DNA from: Firmicutes bacterium UBA4996
GTDB taxonomy: Bacteria > Bacillota > Limnochordia > Darwinibacteriales > Darwinibacteriaceae
Length of the DNA stretch: 7,697 nucleotides
Direction: 5' to 3'
Assembly: GCA_002396805.1 (NCBI GenBank)
Contig: DGYW01000009.1
Coordinates: 1-7,697 of the forward strand
Shown: in pieces, positions 1 to 5,532 of the stretch
Numbering within the stretch: position 1 is the first letter of the stretch
Layout of the letters: each line of letters starts with the position of its first letter
Position numbers and translations under genes: made by a program
The notes under the pieces: generated by a model
What the model was told of the DNA's origin: nothing
What the model saw: only the letters and a program-made list of their open reading frames with translations
Database searches by the model: none

Positions 1-1
1 T

Positions 2-400
2 AAGATATTTGATAAGACACAGGGGAATAGACACCCATGCTACCAGTCTGTATTGTGTCCCGAAGAATTATCGATTCAGCAAATCGTGAAGGCCTATGAA
101 TTAGGTGACGAGGTTACGGTACAGGTGGTAAATGAAGCCGCTGGATACCTAGGAAAGTTCTTAGCAAACTTAGCACTCACCCTAAATCCTGATGTTATGG
201 TTGTCGCAGGCAGAATTACAGAAACACCAGATTTTTTCAGCACCATGATAAATAGTGTTCAGTCCGATCAGTCAGATGCAATTAAGGCTGTGACTAGACA
301 CTTGAGAATCAGACAATCAAAGAATTTGGAACAGACTTCTGCGATAGCCGCAGGAGTCCACGCCTTAGCACAGCTGGGCGTTTCCCCTGAATTGGTCTAA
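2..400 (+). CDS. ROK-family protein, C-terminal part (5' end outside window)
   Basis: The reading frame is open from the first bases of the window and ends with TAA at 398-400, giving the last 132 residues. A TTG at 53 could be mistaken for a start, but the frame continues upstream of it without a stop, so this is a truncated gene. The visible part has the typical ROK C-terminal layout: an acidic stretch 'AYELGDEVTVQVVNEAAGYLG', then 'ANLALTLNPDVMVVAG', the conserved Asn-Pro-(Asp/Glu) strand before a glycine, and an Ala-rich last helix ('SAIAAGVHALAQLG'). ROK proteins are sugar kinases or, with an N-terminal winged helix, NagC/XylR-type sugar repressors. The part that would decide (HTH, ATP site, Cys-rich zinc motif) lies outside the window. 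It runs towards the sugar operon and ends before a shared terminator. A carbohydrate-related role fits, but no direct link to the operon is shown. Confidence 0.8.
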   Translation, partial: KIFDKTQGNRHPCYQSVLCPEELSIQQIVKAYELGDEVTVQVVNEAAGYLGKFLANLALTLNPDVMVVAGRITETPDFFSTMINSVQSDQSDAIKAVTRHLRIRQSKNLEQTSAIAAGVHALAQLGVSPELV

Positions 401-449
401 CGACGGTCTATATACACCAAATTCTGTAACACTCAATGACAGCGTACAA

Positions 450-483
450 AAAAGTCCACACCGACAATGTAGTGTGGACTTTT
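450..483. terminator. Bidirectional intrinsic terminator
   Basis: A perfect 12-bp inverted repeat, AAAAGTCCACAC (450-461) and GTGTGGACTTTT (472-483), encloses a 10-base loop. Read on the plus strand it ends in four T's and would terminate the ROK gene, whose stop lies 50 bases upstream. Read on the minus strand it ends in six T's, so it is even better as a minus-strand terminator. It could then end a transcript coming from the 523-621 mini-gene or read-through from the sugar operon. Confidence 0.8.
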
Positions 484-522
484 CTGACCCGAGACCCGAT
501 AGGATGGTTGCATTCCGTTAAT

Positions 523-621
523 CTATAGACACGTTTTCACCAAGGCGAAGGAGCCTGCGCAATAGCTTAGTGTGAGTTTGACATCGAATCTCGCCTCAAC
601 GCGCTTTTCTTCCGGATTCAC
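523..621 (-). other. Possible small ORF or RNA (32 codons, GTG start)
   Basis: A short minus-strand frame begins at GTG (619-621) and ends with TAG (523-525). The peptide reads VNPEEKRVEARFDVKL then TLSYCAGSFALVKTCL, a charged first half and a Cys-containing hydrophobic second half. The open frame extends seven codons upstream of the GTG to a TGA, with no ATG in it. An AAGGAG lies directly against the GTG, too close for normal initiation, so translation is doubtful. The DNA holds a 7-bp complementary pair, GAAGGAG (547-553) and CTCCTTC (621-627). In the RNA this would pair the AAGGAG with a site inside the frame, which is also compatible with a structured non-coding RNA. It lies between two terminators and has its own candidate promoter. 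I do not recognise a named family and infer no function. Confidence 0.3.
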
Positions 622-633
622 TCCTTCATGATA

Positions 634-663
634 ACTATTTTCTCATCTTCGATTGTTTGTTAA
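634..663 (-). promoter_or_regulatory. Candidate sigma-70-type promoter before the mini-gene
   Basis: On the minus strand TTAACA (663-658) matches the -35 consensus at five of six bases. Eighteen bases later AATAGT (639-634) matches the -10 consensus at four of six. It lies just downstream of the terminator that ends the LacI operon and just upstream of the 523-621 frame. Initiation would fall at about 625-628, leaving almost no leader. Such a match can occur by chance in AT-rich gap DNA. Confidence 0.3.
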
Positions 664-666
664 CGC

Positions 667-710
667 GAAAAAGCCTTGCTGTGTGCGGTTTTGCACTAGC
701 AAGGCTTAAA
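667..710 (-). terminator. Intrinsic terminator of the sugar operon
   Basis: A perfect 10-bp stem, AAGCCTTGCT (671-680) with AGCAAGGCTT (698-707), has an inner 4-bp stem GTGC/GCAC (683-686 and 693-696) closing a six-base loop. On the minus strand the hairpin is followed by a run of five T's (two within the stem) and then CGCG. It lies about 85 bases past the LacI stop codon and is the natural end of the six-gene minus-strand transcript. Confidence 0.8.
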
Positions 711-793
711 AAGATAGGTCGATAGTCGCTCTAAGAACAAGCTTCCACTTTCTAGGGCGGCTTGAACAGCGGTGAGTGCTATTGCCTCTTTCA

Positions 794-1819
794 CTAATCT
801 GCCGTTCCCTCGTCGCCTTTCAGGTTAGGCCCTGAAGATCCTCGCAGCACAAGCTCAGTACTTATTACCACTCTCACGGGAACGTCCTCTTTTTCCATAA
901 GTTCATGAAGTCTTTTAGCTGCCCATTCTCCCATTTTTATCTTATCTATATGCACACTCGTGATCCCGGGTGTAACATGTTCGGCGAGACTGATGTTGTC
1001 GAAACCAACTACTGATAAATCCTCTGGCACACGAATACCAAGTTCTGTGCAACCTCGAAGAACCCCTATGGCCGTACTGTCATTGTCAGTAACCAACGCG
1101 GTCATCTCTAGGCCGCTTCCGTACCAGTCTTGAATGGCCTCATATCCCTTGCTCACACAAGGTCCAGGTTCCGAATGAATCCAGATCCACTCAGGTTTGG
1201 GATCAATACCGTGACGAAGCAACATAGTGCGATAAGCTTCATAGCGTTCCAATATCGAAGGGTGGGAGAGAGGCCCACCCACAAATCCGATATTTGTGTG
1301 ACCCAACTCCAACAGATGATAGAGTGTTTTCTGGACGCCTCCGGCATTGTCCGAAACAATACAATCGGCACTATCTAAATAGTTGTCCACCAAGACAAAG
1401 GGAATCTTCTGCCGTCTTAGCCGTTCTACGAAATCCCCTTTAATGTCACCACCCACTATTATAAGACCATGCAACCTATTCTCGGCAAACAAGCTTCGAA
1501 GGCGATCATCCGATTCAGGATCAATAGTGTGGAAGAACACTTGGCTGTTGTGGATTTTGCAGCCCTTTTCCACGCCCATCATAACTGTAGAATAAAATGG
1601 ATCTGTCACAAGAGATTGCAAACGTCGATCGAAGACAACCCCAACCATCTTACCACTAGACTTTATCCTATCCGGCAGTTCGTAACCCATTTCCATGGCT
1701 TTTGTAATTACCGCCTCACGAGTCGCTGCTCCAATCCGGCCCTGATTATTTAACGCCCTAGAAACGGTGGCAGTAGAAACCCCTAATTGGTCTGCGATGT
1801 CGTTTAGAGTGACTTTCAT
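794..1819 (-). CDS. LacI-family transcriptional regulator
   Basis: A complete 341-residue LacI/GalR repressor, close to the usual 330-345. Residues 3-23 are the helix-turn-helix (TLNDIADQLGVS, then TATVSRALN), followed by the hinge-helix region to about 55. A periplasmic-binding-protein-like effector domain spans about 58-330, with typical pieces such as FVLVDNYLD, ELGHTNIGFVGG, ALVTDND and SVVGFDNISLAE. The frame can be extended 12 codons to a GTG at 1855. I prefer the ATG at 1819 because AAGGGA (1830-1825) lies five bases ahead of it and because LacI proteins begin a few residues before the HTH. It is the last gene of the operon, 35 bases after the GH130 stop, so it is probably co-transcribed and autoregulated. 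Likely targets are the TTGCGCAA palindromes in the operon leader. The ligand is probably a mannoside or a breakdown product, which is inference. Confidence 0.93.
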   Translation of the reverse strand: MKVTLNDIADQLGVSTATVSRALNNQGRIGAATREAVITKAMEMGYELPDRIKSSGKMVGVVFDRRLQSLVTDPFYSTVMMGVEKGCKIHNSQVFFHTIDPESDDRLRSLFAENRLHGLIIVGGDIKGDFVERLRRQKIPFVLVDNYLDSADCIVSDNAGGVQKTLYHLLELGHTNIGFVGGPLSHPSILERYEAYRTMLLRHGIDPKPEWIWIHSEPGPCVSKGYEAIQDWYGSGLEMTALVTDNDSTAIGVLRGCTELGIRVPEDLSVVGFDNISLAEHVTPGITSVHIDKIKMGEWAAKRLHELMEKEDVPVRVVISTELVLRGSSGPNLKGDEGTAD

Positions 1820-1824
1820 AACAT

Positions 1825-1830
1825 TCCCTT
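1825..1830 (-). promoter_or_regulatory. Ribosome binding site that sets the LacI start
   Basis: AAGGGA on the minus strand lies five bases before the ATG at 1819. The upstream alternatives are a GTG at 1855, which overlaps the preceding stop by one base, and an ATG at 1834, which has only two or three bases between itself and AAGGA. Both are less well placed. Confidence 0.6.
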
Positions 1831-1854
1831 TCATTTTCCTTGTTCGATGAGACA

Positions 1855-2766
1855 CTAGAATTTAATCTCATCTAGTCCGATTTTTGCAACTCCGATAACT
1901 CGGTCGGCACCGCCATAATAGACGAACAACTCGTTGCCTTTCACAGCATGACCATTGCTAAACACAACATTAGGCACAAAGCCGTTAACCTCCCAGTCTA
2001 ACTCCGGCTCCAGAATCGGTTCTTTTTGCCTGGCAATCACTTTAGTCGGATCTTTTTTGTCTAGCAAAGCCGCCCCCAGTCGATATACTTTTTGATCGTC
2101 AACTGCATGATACAACATTAAATATCCATCATCGATCTCGAGTGGTTGGCTAGCAAGGCCAATCTTAAAGCTCTCCCACGTATTCGGAATTGTTCTCATT
2201 ATTATTTGGTGGTCCTCCCAGTTTTTTAGATCTCGGGAAAAGGCCACCCAAATATTAGGCATTCTCCTATGAAATAGCATATACCTTCCATCCACCCTAT
2301 TTTCTAAAAGAGCAGCATCTTTATTGGGCTCATCCAATACTACCCCCATTTTCTCCCACTCGATTAGATTCTTTGAGCGAGCCATGCAGATGCGGTGATT
2401 ACTCCAATCTACACCACCAAAGCCGGTATATAGTAGATAATAGGTGTCGTCAATTTTGCTGATTCGCGGGTCTTCTACCCCCCACCTCTCTTGGGAACCC
2501 TCTCCTACCAAGATGGGTTGACGCAAACGGTTAAAGTTGACCCCATCGGTACTTACTGCGTAGCCAAAAGATGAGGTGAATTTGAGCGTTTCCTCTGGTT
2601 CTTCTCGTCCCAAGGCTTCAAAGTCCCTGTCCGTGGCTCGGTATAGCATATGAAATAAACCATTGTCGTAAATCATGCCACAATTAAAAACTGCTGCAGC
2701 TTCCCAAGGGTTTTCTGCAATTGGTTCTAAGATTGGTTCATTTACAATGCGTCGTAACTTAATCAT
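1855..2766 (-). CDS. GH130 family enzyme, probable beta-mannoside phosphorylase
   Basis: A complete 303-residue five-bladed-propeller enzyme of GH130 (old name DUF377), at full length for the short members. Phosphorylases of this family convert a beta-mannoside plus phosphate to alpha-mannose 1-phosphate. Visible motifs: AVFNCG (25-30), LYRA (41-44), GVEDPR (96-101) with the catalytic Asp at 99, FHRRMPNIW (165-173), LMLYHAV (216-222), YRLGAALLD (228-236), GFVPNVVF (262-269) and YYGGADRVIGVA (283-294). The HRR, YHAV and YRLGAALLD blocks are the pattern of the phosphorylases rather than of the hydrolytic branch. No signal peptide, so cytoplasmic. The ATG at 2766 is chosen over one at 2772 because GGAGG (2777-2773) is six bases from the former and touches the latter. 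It overlaps the DUF1861 gene by eight bases. Linkage specificity (beta-1,2 or beta-1,4, mannose or GlcNAc acceptor) cannot be read with certainty. I lean to beta-1,2-mannosides. Confidence 0.9.
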   Translation of the reverse strand: MIKLRRIVNEPILEPIAENPWEAAAVFNCGMIYDNGLFHMLYRATDRDFEALGREEPEETLKFTSSFGYAVSTDGVNFNRLRQPILVGEGSQERWGVEDPRISKIDDTYYLLYTGFGGVDWSNHRICMARSKNLIEWEKMGVVLDEPNKDAALLENRVDGRYMLFHRRMPNIWVAFSRDLKNWEDHQIIMRTIPNTWESFKIGLASQPLEIDDGYLMLYHAVDDQKVYRLGAALLDKKDPTKVIARQKEPILEPELDWEVNGFVPNVVFSNGHAVKGNELFVYYGGADRVIGVAKIGLDEIKF

Positions 2767-3700
2767 TCTCATCCTCCATGTTTTCTTCGAATTTTACAAA
2801 CGGATCCTCAACAACGATTTTATGTGCCTCCGCATCACTTACCCCAGCATAGAATTCTGCCTGTCCATTGGGCAACCGCCTCAATCCTCCGCTAAATACA
2901 ACATCCACTAGATCGGAACGTTTTGCAGGCCCTCCCGGAAATTCTGCCCTTGTGGCAATCAGTTCCATGGGAGTAGCAAAATGTCTTCGGGGATCATAAC
3001 AGAAAACCATGGGGTAATAATGCCTTTCGCCGGTATCGCCAAAGCAGGCAATATGACCAAGAACACCAAGTAGCCCGTTTTTCAAGACGTGCACTTCGTT
3101 AGCGCCTCCCCATTCCGCATCAGCAAACTGGTCAATTAATTGAGCCCGGTCAATTATCCGTGGCGTTAATTCGGATAAGCTGTCCACTGCAATAAACCCG
3201 ATCTTCCCACGCCCACCCACTTTACCCTGAGGACGCGTAAAAATCCCGATCTTCCCATTAACCATTTTGACCAACCGGATATCCTTCATACCATCAGGCC
3301 CAGTGGCAAATTGCCTGAGGCTACTCACATCATTTCCGCGGTAGAAATTCGTTCGCCAACCCAAAGCTTTAGGAATCGTAGGATGGGGGTAAGTCTCAAC
3401 GCCGCCAAAGATCAACTCACCATCAATTCTTGTAACAAAGGGATCCTGTAGAATAAAAGTTGGGGTACCCGAACGTGGAGCCCACACACCGTCCCTTTCC
3501 ACAAAAAACTTGACAGTAGAATGTTCCGTATCCCGTCTTTCTACCCGTCCGGCAATCACCCATTCACCATTATCGAAAAACGGGGCGGTTATATTATATA
3601 CATCCCGATCCCCCACCCCAGAAAACCTAATTTTTTCCCCTTTTATCGCGAGGCGTTTTCTTTTAAATTCCTCGACCAGCTTTGCACATGTTTGCTTCAT
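2759..3700 (-). CDS. DUF1861 family protein, probable carbohydrate-active five-bladed propeller
   Basis: A 313-residue protein that I recognise as DUF1861 by its conserved blocks: DVYNITAPF (33-41), GRVERRDTEHS (51-61), LQDPFVTRIDG (84-94), FGGVET (98-103), GMKDIRLV (137-144), RPQGKVGGRGKIGF (156-169), EWGGANEVH (196-204), GHIACF (215-220), HYYPMVF (227-233), DVVFSGGL (266-273) and YAGVSDAEAH (284-293). Five repeats of an '(Asp/Asn)-x-x-Val/Leu, then Asn/Asp-Gly, then Phe/Val-x-Gly' pattern suggest five propeller blades. QDPFVTRID (85-93) resembles the catalytic EDPRISKID of the neighbouring GH130 protein. No signal peptide, so cytoplasmic. The family is long known but, as far as I recall, without an established reaction. 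The ATG at 3700 is preferred to a TTG at 3703, with GAGGG close ahead. It follows the second permease by 40 bases and shares the message with GH130, so action on the same imported sugar is the best inference. Confidence 0.85.
   Translation of the reverse strand: MKQTCAKLVEEFKRKRLAIKGEKIRFSGVGDRDVYNITAPFFDNGEWVIAGRVERRDTEHSTVKFFVERDGVWAPRSGTPTFILQDPFVTRIDGELIFGGVETYPHPTIPKALGWRTNFYRGNDVSSLRQFATGPDGMKDIRLVKMVNGKIGIFTRPQGKVGGRGKIGFIAVDSLSELTPRIIDRAQLIDQFADAEWGGANEVHVLKNGLLGVLGHIACFGDTGERHYYPMVFCYDPRRHFATPMELIATRAEFPGGPAKRSDLVDVVFSGGLRRLPNGQAEFYAGVSDAEAHKIVVEDPFVKFEENMEDEND
2773..2777 (-). promoter_or_regulatory. Ribosome binding site of GH130, inside the DUF1861 gene
   Basis: GGAGG lies within the last codons of the DUF1861 gene (Met-Glu-Asp-Glu), six bases before the ATG at 2766 and directly against the ATG at 2772. 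This decides the GH130 start and implies translational coupling across the eight-base overlap ATGATTAA. Confidence 0.7.
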
Positions 3701-3740
3701 CAACCCTCACTCTTTCCTTACAGTCCTATTCACCTGATTT

Positions 3741-4625
3741 CTATTTCAAAACAAATTTAAAGCCTTCAGTAAAGTAGCGGCTGAAAATCAAAAATACTAT
3801 AATTATGGGAACCGTGAGAATCACGCTCGCAGCATATAAGGGACCTGGGTAGGACGCATAAGGTCCACTCATAGTGGCAATCATGACGTTAAGGGTCATC
3901 ATGGAATACTCTTGAACGACGATTAGGTCCCATATCAATTCAACCCAGCGCTCCATAAAGAGAAATAGACCAATGACCGCAGTAATTGCTCTGGATAACG
4001 GTATCGCAATACGAAGAAGAACTTGCAATTCAGATGCTCCATCAATGCGCGCCGCTTCCAACATCGCAGGCGAGATTGACTTAAAGAAAGAAACATACAT
4101 GAAGATTGCCCACAAGTTTACTGCTTTAGGAATGATCATTCCCGCGTAGGAATTATACAAACCCAGATGGCGCACAATCAGAAAAGTCGGAACCAGTAAA
4201 ATAATCGCAGGATAAAACATTTGGAAGAGAATGACCTGATAAATCACGTTTCGGCCACGAAAGCGCAAGCGCGACAGGGCATAACCCGCTAGCATAGCTA
4301 CAAGGAGCATTAATGTAGTAGAAAGGCCTGTCACTAGCAAACTGTTTCCAAACCCCCTCAACCATGGTCGGGCCAAGGTAGTTGATGAGCCTCCCAGAAG
4401 CCATTCGTAAGACCGGAGGGTGAGTGCAGACGGTACTATTCGTCGATTAACCTCCCGCCAAGGAGAGAGCGATTGAAGGATCATATAGAGATAAGGGAAA
4501 CTAGCGGCAAAAATGCCGATAGTCATTAACAGATAACGGAGAGCAGTTATTCCATATTTATCTAGAAGGCGAAGAAATCGCACCCAAGTGAGTTTGGGCT
4601 TTTGGTTGCTCACTTTCTTAGGCAT
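3741..4625 (-). CDS. ABC sugar transporter permease, MalG type
   Basis: A complete 294-residue inner-membrane permease of the carbohydrate uptake transporter 1 family. After a basic cytoplasmic N-terminus, about six hydrophobic segments are visible, near residues 28-50, 93-118, 128-150, 160-183, 213-230 and 263-285. The EAA loop that docks on the ATPase reads EAARIDGASELQVLLRIAIP (190-209), with Glu190, Asp195, Gly196 and Pro209 in the expected places. The end, RYFTEGFKFVLK, resembles the usual MalG tail. The ATG at 4625 has GGGAGG (4637-4632) six bases ahead, inside the end of the preceding permease gene. Only one base separates the two genes, so the pair is probably translated in coupled fashion. 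It would form the heterodimeric channel with the MalF-type partner. The substrate, probably a mannose-containing oligosaccharide, is inferred from the neighbours. Confidence 0.93.
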   Translation of the reverse strand: MPKKVSNQKPKLTWVRFLRLLDKYGITALRYLLMTIGIFAASFPYLYMILQSLSPWREVNRRIVPSALTLRSYEWLLGGSSTTLARPWLRGFGNSLLVTGLSTTLMLLVAMLAGYALSRLRFRGRNVIYQVILFQMFYPAIILLVPTFLIVRHLGLYNSYAGMIIPKAVNLWAIFMYVSFFKSISPAMLEAARIDGASELQVLLRIAIPLSRAITAVIGLFLFMERWVELIWDLIVVQEYSMMTLNVMIATMSGPYASYPGPLYAASVILTVPIIIVFLIFSRYFTEGFKFVLK

Positions 4626-4626
4626 G

Positions 4627-5517
4627 TTAATCCTCCCATCCTAGAGCTCGTCCCCACGACTGCATTATTTTCCGCACAACGCCAATAAAAGCAAAAACAG
4701 CAAGTGCGTTGTAGAGCGCTATGCTCGAAGCGTAACCAGCCCTCATAGTGCTGAAGGCCTGATAGTAGATTTCTAAATACCAGGTATGAGTGGCTAGATT
4801 GGGTCCTCCACCAGTTAACATATAGGGTTCAGTAAAGATCCCAAACATCATACCAACTGCAAGAATCATTACGGAATAGAGTGCTGGATAGAGCTGAGGT
4901 AAAGTGATCCTCAAGAAGCTCGTTATCCTCCCTGCACCATCTATTTGTGCGGCTTCATAAAGCTCGTTAGGGATTGACTGTAACGCTGACAGAAAAATCA
5001 AGGCATAATAACCTGAGAACCGCCAAGCTATCATCAGAGAAATCACTAAGACCGCCAGGAATGAATTTCCTAGCCAATCGGGAACATAGCCAATCACCTT
5101 TGAGATCGCTGAGTTTACTGGACTTGTGTAAGACACAATACCTTTAACCACAAGGGCTGTAGCTACTCCAGAGGCCAAATATGGCAAAAAGAAAGCCACT
5201 GCTAAAAGACCCTGCATTCTCTTGAAACTGTTAATCAAAACGGCAATGCCAATGGATAGCACCAGTACGGTCGGCAAGAACATACTCATTATTTTAAAGG
5301 GAACAACGGCAGCGGCCCAAACCCGGCGGTCTTGGAGTGCTTCCAATAGATTGCCAAATCCTACGAACTCACGCACTGGAGAGATCAGGTTCCATTTATA
5401 GAAAATTAGCATGACTCCCCAAACGAAGGGCACGACAAAGAATATAAGAGTAAAGGCGAGGTACGGGATGACAAAAAGCCATCCCGTCGCCTCTTCCCGT
5501 TTATTATAGTTCGACAT
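4627..5517 (-). CDS. ABC sugar transporter permease, MalF type
   Basis: A complete 296-residue permease of the same family. Hydrophobic segments lie near residues 12-40, 72-97, 103-127, 152-177, 209-229 and 263-283. The EAA loop reads YEAAQIDGAGRITSFLRITLP (187-207). The LTGGGPNLATHTWYLEIYY stretch (234-252) is characteristic of MalF-type rather than MalG-type subunits. It lacks the extra N-terminal segments of enterobacterial MalF, as is usual outside that group. The frame can be extended to a TTG at 5526, but the only ribosome site, TAGGAG (5532-5527), would then touch the start. The ATG at 5517 lies nine bases from it and is chosen. The TAG of that ribosome site is also the stop codon of the binding-protein gene, so the genes are tightly coupled. 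It pairs with the MalG-type gene that follows after one base. Confidence 0.93.
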   Translation of the reverse strand: MSNYNKREEATGWLFVIPYLAFTLIFFVVPFVWGVMLIFYKWNLISPVREFVGFGNLLEALQDRRVWAAAVVPFKIMSMFLPTVLVLSIGIAVLINSFKRMQGLLAVAFFLPYLASGVATALVVKGIVSYTSPVNSAISKVIGYVPDWLGNSFLAVLVISLMIAWRFSGYYALIFLSALQSIPNELYEAAQIDGAGRITSFLRITLPQLYPALYSVMILAVGMMFGIFTEPYMLTGGGPNLATHTWYLEIYYQAFSTMRAGYASSIALYNALAVFAFIGVVRKIMQSWGRALGWED

Positions 5518-5526
5518 ACAAACCAA

Positions 5527-5532
5527 CTCCTA
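5527..5532 (-). promoter_or_regulatory. Ribosome binding site of the MalF-type gene, overlapping the upstream stop
   Basis: TAGGAG contains the TAG stop of the solute-binding protein gene and lies nine bases before the ATG at 5517. The spacing rules out the TTG at 5526 as the start. Confidence 0.7.

Larger units (their letters stand above)
401..793. other. Convergent intergenic region of 393 bases
   Basis: This gap lies between the stop of the plus-strand ROK gene and the stop of the minus-strand LacI gene. It holds two strong hairpin terminators (450-483 and 667-710). Between them is a short minus-strand open frame of 32 codons with a candidate promoter (listed separately). I see no tRNA, no transposase remnant and no longer open frame. 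Bases 711-793 show nothing recognisable. Confidence 0.6.

Noticed and set aside
53..400. A complete 115-residue protein starting at TTG 53
   Set aside because: The frame is open upstream to the window edge, the peptide is only a ROK C-terminus, and no ribosome site precedes the TTG. It is a truncated gene.
1130..1753. Open frames of 70-94 codons on the plus strand, and one of 72 codons on the minus strand, within the LacI gene
   Set aside because: They overlap a clear LacI reading frame, have no good ribosome sites and no recognisable protein features. They are shadows of the real gene.
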